Part shown: one piece after another, positions 55,800-64,000 of the stretch | Layout: every line of letters starts with the position of its first letter | How positions within the stretch are numbered: position 1 is the stretch's first letter | DNA from: Nageia nagi | Taxonomy: Eukaryota; Pinophyta | Reading direction: 5' to 3' | Length of the DNA stretch: 64,000 nucleotides | NCBI GenBank assembly: GCA_050084985.1 | Contig: JBITNC010000002.1 | Coordinates: 3,534,001 to 3,598,000 of the forward strand | The notes under the pieces: model-generated | Told to the model about the DNA's origin: nothing | The model's database searches: none | The model's input: only the letters and a program-made list of their open reading frames with translations | Made by a program: the position numbers and the translations under genes

Positions 55800-56120
55800 C
55801 TTACAATCCTCCTAATCTCAACTCCTAAACACTATCCTCTAGCATAACTTTACTCCACAAATTGGTTTTTAATCACAAAGAAGGAGCCTTCTATTTATAG
55901 GCCAATATCCCTTTTTGTATCACCCTTTTATCCAATGTACAAAAGCATGACATGCACATCCTTTTACCCAAGAGGCATGCTCATGATATGAAGTGTAGGA
56001 TAAGTTACATTATCATATTCACTTAAATACTTAAGGTATCAAATGATACCCTTAAGTATAAGTGAATTTACAAAGAGGATTAATACAAACCTTTACAATA
56101 ATGCATTATACATTCCAACA
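55800..56120 (-). repeat. Copia-2 3' LTR, right part
   Basis: Continues 43301-43479 after the Gypsy insertion and its duplication (55795-55799). It ends CATTCCAACA at 56120, next to the minus-strand polypurine tract TTAAGGGGGAG (56121-56131). Confidence 0.95.
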
Positions 56121-56859
56121 CTCCCCCTTAATGCAATATTGGGATAGAGCGAATAAGAGAGAAGAAAAAGAGAAAGTAAGAGAGTTCTCTTCCAAATAGA
56201 TACAACGAAGATGAGAACTTTTTACATATTTGTGAAGTAAGAAAGATCTAGTTTGAGACTCACTACTTGGCCAAATACAATCATTAATCACAATCGGTTT
56301 CAATGTACATGAAGTAGTCATCCAACTGGAAGTCATGAAGAGTCTCTAAGAGCCTACATACCTGAGGTAAGTAACCTATAATCTTAAAAAAACTTACAAG
56401 TCATAAGCAGCTCAAATAACAAGATCAGTTAGATGCAACATATTCATCTCAATAAGGATAGATGAATCATACAAATGCCATCATAAATTAATCAATGGTA
56501 CACTATAAGTCATCATGAAGATGCCATGCCAAAAACTTAGTCACTTGCTATACATAAAATATGTGTTGATTATCATTACAAAATAAAGCATGCACATATG
56601 AGTTCTTCACATATGAATAATTGAATAATGCCAAAAGACACATAAGAGTTTCTCACACATGGATAACTAAATAGTGCTAGATTGGCCTGTCTTTTTTACT
56701 TTTAAAATTTTGTACAACAAGTTCCTCATGCAGAGTGAACTTACCACAAATGTGTATAATAAAATCAACATTATACAATACAAAATCCTCTTAGAGGTGA
56801 AGTTATCATCATAAACATGAATTCAACATAAGAATTCAAACTTCACTCCCCCTTGAAGG

Positions 56860-59800
56860 TAACTTCACCAACCCTATAGCATCCCTAAGCTTACAGAACT
56901 GAGCTTCTGAGAGGGGCTTGGTGAACAAATCAACAAAATTTAAGGTGGATGGATAATACTATAGGTGTATGATGCCATCAAGAACCTTCTCCTTGATAAA
57001 ATGGGCATAGATTTTTACATATTTTATTCTCTAATGGAACACAAGATTCTTAACCAAAGAAATAGTTGATTGATTATCTGAAGAAATCAAGGATGAGTCA
57101 CCTTACTCATACCTAATTTCTTTCAAAGGATGTCTTAACCAAATGGCTTCTTGGGCTACAACAAACATGGCATGGTATTTAGCTTCTATGGTGGAAAGAG
57201 AAATAATAGGTTGCTTCTTGGAAGTGTAAGAGATAGCACTTAAAATAATGATAAACACATATACAGAGGTTGATTTATTATCATCTCTATCTCCCCCATA
57301 GTCAAAATCTGAGAATCTAGAGAGAATAAACAAGGGTAACTTAGAATACTTGAGAGCAAGATCCTTAGTCCTTGTAACATACCTCAATATTTGCTTAACA
57401 GCACTGAGATGCTCAACATATGATTTTTGCATGAATTATGCTATCAAATTCATTGAAAAGGTAATATTTGGCTTGGATATAGTCAAATACAAAAGACTAC
57501 CAATTAATTACCTGTAAGTTGTAACATCAGCAAACTGAGAGTTGAAGCTTAAATAAATAGTAATTTCAAGAGAGATCGGGATCGTAGCATATCTACACTT
57601 CTTCATTCCAAACTTCTACAAGATGTCTGATATATACTTAGATTGATTAAGATAAGTATAATCTTTGTAATGATACACTTACATTCTAAGATAGTAATGG
57701 AAGAGACCAAGATCAATCATTTCAAATGTTGCTTTGAGTTTGAATATGCACTCTTGAATAATTTCATCATTATTTCTAGTTATCAGAAGATCATCCACAT
57801 AAAAGAGAATCAATACCATATCTTTCTCTTGATTGAGCACATATAGATTGAAGTCAGAAAAATACTTAAAAAAACTAATATTTTCAAAGTACCTTGAAAT
57901 CTTCTTATACCAAGCTCATGGTGCTTGCTTAAATCCATACAATGACTTCTTTAGCTTGCACACAAAAGACTTTTTACTTTCCATAATAAACTTTTCTAGT
58001 TGATTCATGAAGATTTTCACACCAAAGTCACCATTGAAAAACTTTTCATCCTTGAGCTACAGAAACAGCAAGAATAACTTTCATAGTAGGCATTTTTACC
58101 AAGGGAATAAAGGTTTTCTTATAATATACATCATATTTCTAAGCAAAACCTTTAGCTACTAACCTTGCCTTGTATTTTTCAATATCTCCAATTGAATTGA
58201 ACTTGACCTTATAGATCCACTTATTGCCAATCACATTCTTCTCATTGGGATAAGGAACCAAGTCCCAAGTTTTATTTTTCATAAGCATCTCATACTCCAC
58301 TTTCATGGCTTCTATCCAGCACTCATGCTTTGAAGCTTATTTGAAGGATGAGGGCTCATGCTTATTATCAATCTTGGTAAATAAGGATTTATTCAAGGTC
58401 ATGCTCCTTGTTACCCTTTATGTTGGAGAATTTTGTTTCTAAGGTGACTTATCTACATTAGTATCTAGGTAGCTAGGTGCAACTAAAAATTCCTCTAGAT
58501 CATCAACATCCTTATTAGAAATAAATTCATCAGAAAGTTCATTGAACTTTACATCCTTTGAAATGAACATTGCTTTATAGGATGGAGAGTAGAGCCTATA
58601 GCCTTTATGTTGACTATCATAACCCATAAAGATGCATTTTTTAGCTCTTTTGTCCAACCTTTTTTTTTCTCAAAAATAATGTAAGAGAATACTTCACAAC
58701 CAAACACTCTAAGGTGAGAAATGTTAGGTTTTCTTCTTGACCATGCTTTAAAATGATTTCTACTCTAAATAACTTTTATGGGACACCTAATCAAAGTGTA
58801 AATAGTAGTGCTTACAGCTTCACCTCATAAGAAACTAGAAAGATTACCCAACGTGCATCTAACCATCTTCATAATTATCCTATTTTTCATTTCAACAACA
58901 TCATTCTGCTAAGGAGTGTAAGGAATCGTAAACTACCTTTTGATTCCATACTTAGCATAATAGTCATTGAACTCATTACTGCTATATTCTCCCCCACTAT
59001 CTGATCTCAACATCTTAATTTTAAGGTTAGTTTGATTCTCAACAAAGGCCTTAAAAACTTTAAAACTCTCAAAGGTTTGATCCTTATGGTCAAGTAGATA
59101 TCCAAAGGTCATACTACTAAAGTCATTAATGAATGTTAAGATGTAAGATGCTCCTCCAAGCAAACTTAGTTTGAAATGGACCCATCAAATCTAAATGTAT
59201 AATTTAAAGAGGTTGAAATGCTCTTATTACCTTATATTTTTCAAACTTTTATCTATGCATATTATTAATAATGCACTTCTTGTATAGACCAATCGAAGGA
59301 GAAATTGAAAGTAAACCTTTCACAAATTCTTGATTTTTCATAACTTGATTACTCTTATGGTTAAGGTGCCCTAAACGATGGTGCCAAAGTTTACCTTTAG
59401 AACACACACTAAAACTAAGACACACCTTTGATGGAACTTAATCTATAATTTAAAGGTTATCTTTCATCAATCTTTTAACTAACATGGTAATTCCTTTCTT
59501 AATGCACCAAGATTGAGAGTCAAACTCAAAAGAGTATATTTTTTAGCAACTGGGATCACGAAGAGAAGGTTCATCCTTAACATAGGAACATAGAGAACAT
59601 TTTTAAGAACCTTTTCATGAATTAGCACACTCTTAATTCTTTGGACTTCAAACGTAGAGTTATCACCTATCACAACTGCATCTTTTCTATACTTGTGAAA
59701 GTTCTCAAACTTTTTCTTTTCAAATCATAGATGATTAATGCAACCAGAATCAACAATCCATTTAGATGAAAAAGAGCAAGATAAGGAGTAGAGGCTTGCA

Positions 59801-60771
59801 ACAAAATTAGCATGAAAATTCTTCTTTTTTTGAATTTTTTTACATTTTTATTGCCTTTTTTCTTTTCCTCTCTTTTCTTTTTGTAGCAATTAACTTCTTT
59901 GTGACCTTGGATTGCATAATAGTTACAATTACCATCAAACTTTTCTTTAGGATAAGGAGTGTTTACTTTACTTTTTCCATCTCTTTGCTTAAATTGGTTA
60001 TTGTTGCTATTATTCTTACTGTTGTGGTTATTATTTTTGTTGTTCTTATTTTTGTTGTAGCCATTACCTCTTTTTCTAAATCTTTTAAAGGAAAAAAGAT
60101 AAGATTTTTTTTTATGGTTGAACTTCTTCTTAAAAGGAGTTTTGGTTGCTCCAAGAGCAACGTTATTATTCTTAGGAGAAGAAATCACCACCTTATTGTT
60201 AAGGGTTTCTTCATGCTTCAATAGGTGCCTAAAAAGGTTCTCAAGGGAGAAGACTTCTTCATCATCAAGTTTTATTTTCATAACTATCACAAAGTTTTCA
60301 AACTTTGAAGAAAGGCTTTGTAGAATGATGAAGACCATGAACTCATCATTGATCCAATTGCATCCATAAGTAACAAGTTGGGTCCTTAGGTCAATGATTT
60401 TATTCAAGTAAATGGTAACATTTTCATCTTTCCCTTGACGAGATTGAAGTAATTATTGGAGAATGGTAAACCTTTTTGAAAAATTTGAATCAAGGTAGAT
60501 TTCTTTAAGCTTATCCCAAGCTTCCTTTATCGAGGTTGAAGAGGCAATCATCAGGAGCACATCATCTAAAATTGTACGGTAAAACATGGAAGTTGCTAAC
60601 TCATTCTTTATGTTGTAAGCCTCTAATGCCTTCTCATCTGTAGGAGGTATAAGGTTCTCATTCACTGTTTGCCAATGTTTTCTTGCCTGCAATTTAGCTC
60701 TCATCCATGATTTCCAAATCTCAAAATTGGAACCATCAAGAATGTGTTTGGGTAAAAAAGGATTCTCCCAT
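56860..60771 (-). pseudogene. Copia-2 gag-pol, decayed
   Basis: Domains in order on the minus strand: Gag from about 60771 (PKHILDGSNFEIW; KFENFVIVM), zinc knuckle with the second Cys changed to Tyr (about 59925), protease (IVDSG-like, about 59750; MIGDNS), integrase (FINDFSSMTFGYL about 59125; LRSDSGGEYSS about 59010), KKCIFMGYDSQHKGYRLYSP (about 58640), RT with YVDD intact (57790-57801), RNase H pieces (SDFDYGGDRDDNKST; LSTIEAKYHAM, about 57200). At least a dozen stops and frameshifts. About 70-80% similar to Copia-1 by eye in the better stretches, so the same family. Confidence 0.9.
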
Positions 60772-60984
60772 TTGCTACATAAGAATGTGAAAAATAATAA
60801 GCATGTGGTTAACAACATTATATGTTAAGTTTTAACCAAGTAAAAAATACATGTTAATTTTAACATAAAAGATATGCATGATTTGATTCACAAGTGCATA
60901 TATTTTACAACTCAAATAATCCATGTACCCAAATACATTTTTCATCTCAAGAACCATAGATGTAGAGTAACATTGTTGACATTT

Positions 60985-61430
60985 ATTTTGTTGTCTAAAA
61001 TTAGGCTTTCACTTGGATGCCCACATTAGAGGAGTATAAGTACTACCAATCCTCAACCAATTCACCTTGATCAATTTTATACTCTCACAAGGAGAAGTAC
61101 CTACTATTTTTCAAGGTTATGACATTTATTGGATTGATCATATTATTAATCTTGATTAGGTTTCAAGTTATCCTCGTAGGTTATCAGTATAATCCCTGAA
61201 TGGACATGCGAACATGTGGTATCACTACACACATGCCTGTACACCTATTAGAGTTATGTCTAAACTAATAGAGGACTTAGGGGCAATTAAGAAGTATGAA
61301 CTTTTCATCATTTGAATCATCGAACTTAAAGGCTCTAGTTCACCTATCCTCACCTCATGGCTCCCCAAACAAGTCATGTTGCAAAATGTACATGCAGATG
61401 TGTTCATTTTAAGGGGTTGTTCATTTCAAT
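60985..61430 (-). promoter_or_regulatory. Conserved leader segment of Copia-2
   Basis: Counterpart of 34670-35110 in Copia-1, with shared text such as GGCATGTGTGTAGTGATACC. It adjoins gag and contains no frame shared by both elements, so conservation is not for protein. Confidence 0.65.
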
Positions 61431-61499
61431 ATTTGTGATTTTGCATAAGTAAATAAGTAAAAGTGCAAAACATGAAGTAAAAGAGCATAAATAAAATAT

Positions 61500-62085
61500 C
61501 ATTCATTAGGGGAGTAAGCCGAGTAAGATGGAGGGGGGAATAGAGGATAGTAGGTCATGAGTGGTTGGATGAGGTGGGTAGGAGAATGGTATTAGGGGGG
61601 TAAGCTAAGTAAGATGGAGGAGTCATGCATGCAAAAAAGTACCGAGAGAATGAAGTGATTCACAGCATGAGGGGGCGAGTGGCCAAGAGGGCTTGTTAAC
61701 AAACTCGAGGGTTTACTTCGAGGGCTATTTTACCATCCCATAAGGGCCTTTTCAACAACCATGCCCATGACCCATTCCAAGAAGATGGAGATCTAGCAGT
61801 AGGAAACCAAATCAATTCACCTTTCCCATCATCCTTAAGGCAGGAAACGAAAAAGGAAGAGGCCACAGTGAAGTCATGCAAGGGGGAAGAGAGAACTAGG
61901 TGGTTGAGAAGAATGAGTGGCATGAGCCTTGCGAGGGCCTCTTTAACTATCGTGTGACCAAAAAATTGCTACCACACGATTCCATCGTATAATGGTAGGC
62001 ACTCTATTCTTTCAAGAAAGCAAACATCTAAATCTATAGGCAGCAAATGGAGAAGATGCAAAGGAGAGAGGCATGTAGGAAGATT
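61500..62085 (-). other. GC-richer block in the Copia-2 leader, possibly captured host DNA
   Basis: Lies in the same part of the leader as the MADS-bearing block of Copia-1 but is unrelated to it. Composition is closer to gene DNA. A minus-strand frame of 75 codons (61923-61696) with a plausible exon texture (HDFTVASSFFVSCLKDDGKG) is present; I do not recognise the product. The GGGGGTAAGC-type words near 61510 and 61595 repeat. Origin as host DNA is inference from the Copia-1 case. Confidence 0.45.
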
Positions 62086-62590
62086 GGAATAAAAAAATAG
62101 TATAAAGGTTTTGAAAAAAATATTGTAGAAACTTCCCTCCTTTTGAAATACATGCTAATATAATTTTTGTAAAGGAAATGTAGTCTAACATTTCTCAATA
62201 ATTTTGTGTAATAAAAAAATATTATTATTTTTTATTTTAAAAAAAATTATAGAAGAAAAAATGCAACCTCTATTTTTATTTTAGCCCCTCTTTAAAAAAA
62301 ATTGTATATTATCCTCTTAAAAGAAAATATATCAATGTATTAAGCAAGTTTTAAAAAATGCTACCAACATAAGAGGTTAGTATATATATAATTGCATTAT
62401 ATTGTTATTTTGACCATATTTTGCAAATAAAAATAACTAACACATCTCACAAATATGTTAGTATCTTTAGAAATAGTTCAAAAAATGAAGAAGGGAAGGA
62501 TATTATACCTTCACAATTCTTTTACCTCAAAAATATGATCTTCTAAGATGAAGAGTCTCCAAGGATGCGAAGATGAGCCTTCAACATCAA

Positions 62591-63104
62591 GCTCTGATAC
62601 CAAATGAGAGAATTGAACTATAACATGAACAACTCTAAACTCCCAAGATCACATGAAAGTTCATAATACACATCTAATAAACTCACAAAGCAATCTCACA
62701 ATGTAACACAAGATGTAAGTGGTTCCTCCAACTAGGAGTACATCCACTAACTAGATCTTTACTTCAATCACAAATACAACTCTCTTACAATCCTCCTAAT
62801 CTCAACTCTTAAACACTATCCTCTAGCATAACTTTACTCCACAAATTAGTTTTTAATCACAAAGAAGGAGCCTTTTATTTATAGGCCAAAATCCCTCTTT
62901 GGATCACCCTTTTATCCAATGTACAAGAGCATGACATGCACATCCTTTTACCCAAGGAGCATGCTCATGACATGGAGTGTAGGACAAGTTACATTATCGT
63001 ATTCACTTAAATACTTAAGGTATCAAATGATACCTTTAAGTATTAGTGAATTTACAAAGAGGATTAATACAAACCTTTACAATAATGCATTATACATTCC
63101 AACA
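62591..63104 (-). repeat. Copia-2 5' LTR and primer-binding site
   Basis: LTR 62605-63104 (500 bp). TGGTATCAGAGC on the minus strand at 62591-62602, two bases from the LTR, is the initiator-Met tRNA site. Confidence 0.95.
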
Positions 63105-63109
63105 AATAG

Positions 63110-63838
63110 AACCTAACAGGTTCATCACACACAAACTCACCAATTTGAGTAATGAGAAGTCATAAGAAAGATCACATGGCAAGAGGGAGACCTAGGAACT
63201 CAACCCACATCGAGACAACTAAGGAAACATAATCATTAACTAAAAAACCCCTAGTCCAAGGTTGAAAAATTAAAAGGGTGCTATGAATATAGCTTAGCCC
63301 CTTCTCAAAAACTTTTTTTGCCTATTTACGATCAGAAAATTGAAAAAAAAACTGTTGGTAAGGTTTTGGACATGATCAACCTGAATGCCATAAGGACGCT
63401 AATATTGATCAATCTAGGTCTTAAGAACTACATCTGATAGGATGCAACCTAGGAAATACTCGATGAGGGTATGAAACTCAAGCCAAGAACATGCAAGATG
63501 AAAATCATTCTAAGGGATTATAATATTATGAGATGTATCACCTCGTTTTACACCTTAGGAAAGAATTTCTAAAGATGCTTCACCACGGGTACCATTGCTT
63601 GCTCTTATAGCTTCAGCAAGTGAAGCTACAGAATGAGTTTGAGATATAATAAAATACCTAAATACACCCTAGGAAGATTAAATACAAAAATCAATCGGGA
63701 TACAGATAGCCTAAATCCTACACACTCTTTGAGAGAGTCAATAGTGTGACACATGCTAGGAAAAACCTACGACATGCTACTCTAGTTTACTCTCCTCAAC
63801 TCCGACGCTCTCAAGAATTATAGATTAATTTTTGTCAC
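63110..63838 (-). pseudogene. LINE ORF1 proximal part and 5' leader
   Basis: Minus-strand text WVEFLGLPLAM and ITQIGEFVCDEPVRFYS (about 63210-63110) is the middle of the DUF4283 domain; it joins ARPSKRMCVKV at 43300 exactly when Copia-2 and one AATAG are removed. Earlier ORF1 text is spread over three frames up to about 63400. 63500-63838 is the LINE 5' end, with no clear frame. Confidence 0.75.
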
Positions 63839-64000
63839 TAACAAGATTTATGATTAAATGTCAACATTTAAATACTATCAAACCTCTTCCTCATAAGGAA
63901 AAATAAATATATTATTTCTTATCCATAATGTTGTTGTTTTTTAAATCAATAAAACATATCTCTCTTTCAAAATAAATATTGTCGGCAACTAAATTAATTT
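63839..64000. repeat. Second copy of the upstream segment, right part (copy B)
   Basis: TAACAAGATTT (63839-63849) is the LINE's right target duplication. The following 150 bp align with 17670-17820, including ACTATCAAACCTCTTC and CCATAATGTTGTTGTTTTTT. It runs off the window. Confidence 0.85.

Larger units (their letters stand above)
43301..63104 (-). mobile_element. Copia-2: older Ty1/copia element carrying a Gypsy insertion
   Basis: LTRs of 500 bp, one intact (62605-63104) and one split (43301-43479 and 55800-56120). Target duplications AATAG at 43296-43300 and 63105-63109. Without the nested DNA it is 7,484 bp. Primer site TGGTATCAGAGC (minus, 62591-62602) lies next to the intact LTR, so the element points left. 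Hand count of LTR differences is about 28 in 500. It belongs to the same family as Copia-1: same gag text, leader segments and polypurine tract. Coding frames have many stops, so it is dead. Confidence 0.95.
29221..63838 (-). mobile_element. L1-type LINE, host of four later insertions
   Basis: TAACAAGATTT lies at 29210-29220 and at 63839-63849; copy A has a single TAACAATATTT at the matching place. A short T run at 29221 is the A tail of a minus-strand element. Removing Copia-1, Copia-2 and their duplications leaves about 5.9 kb, normal for a plant LINE. Remains of ORF1 (DUF4283 and a CCHC-like knuckle), endonuclease, reverse transcriptase and the C-terminal part are found in the right order on the minus strand. 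Many stops and frameshifts show age. The whole span, insertions included, is 34.6 kb. Confidence 0.9.

Noticed and set aside
61978-62010. tRNA-like text (TCCATCGTATAATGGTAGGC) in the Copia-2 leader
   Set aside because: Resembles the 5' half of a plant tRNA, but no matching acceptor stem or T arm follows, so no cloverleaf can be drawn.
1-64000. CRISPR arrays, rRNA genes, operons or bacterial features
   Set aside because: None seen; tandem arrays here have no spacer-repeat layout, and introns plus LTR elements show plant nuclear DNA.

Overview
This window is AT-rich plant nuclear DNA crowded with retrotransposons. The one gene I can resolve end to end is a five-exon family 1 pectate lyase (13384-15082, minus). 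Short GT-AG introns, nested Copia/Gypsy/LINE elements, and a captured MIKC*-type MADS-box fragment all say land plant. The repeat load and several old, decayed elements suit a large seed-plant genome; a gymnosperm is my best guess, but no marker here proves it.

Layout. 0-2.4 kb: a decayed Ty3/gypsy integrase tail and a 69-bp tandem repeat. 2.456-8.229 kb: a minus-strand LTR element with a very short interior (TSD GGGGT), one LTR split by a plus-strand LINE relic. 8.66-12.26 kb: a rearranged array of Copia LTR/leader modules holding a small TIR element with a recognisable empty site. 12.8-18.3 kb: the gene island, with pectate lyase, a G-box-bearing upstream region and an orphan coding-like segment. 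18.3-28.1 kb: mostly AT-rich DNA with a CACTA DUF4216 fragment, a second TIR element and minisatellites. 28.1-64 kb: a second, diverged copy of the DNA upstream of pectate lyase, split by one LINE that was itself repeatedly invaded.

The 29.2-63.8 kb stack is the main structure. A roughly 5.9-kb minus-strand LINE (29221-63838, 11-bp TSD) carries Copia-1 (31681-40600, TSD ATAAA) in its reverse transcriptase and Copia-2 (43301-63104, TSD AATAG) in its ORF1. The 3' LTR of Copia-2 holds a 12.3-kb Gypsy-like element (43480-55794, TSD ACTCT), whose gag holds a 2.6-kb gag-only element of the TR-GAG type (51089-53724, TSD ACAAG). LTR divergence counted by eye falls inward (about 5.6%, 0.9%, 0%), as nesting requires.

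The most unusual contents are three. The Copia-1 leader carries a stolen MIKC* MADS-box first exon with intron sequence, and its relative Copia-2 has a different GC-richer block at the matching place. The Gypsy-like element has lost its polymerase core but keeps gag, protease, an integrase tail and a broken ORF of about 1,170 codons of unknown function; its LTRs contain an array of TGACGTCA palindromes. The gag-only element has two apparently identical LTRs and an open gag frame, so it moved very recently.

All comparisons were made by reading; percentages are hand counts, and no database search was run.
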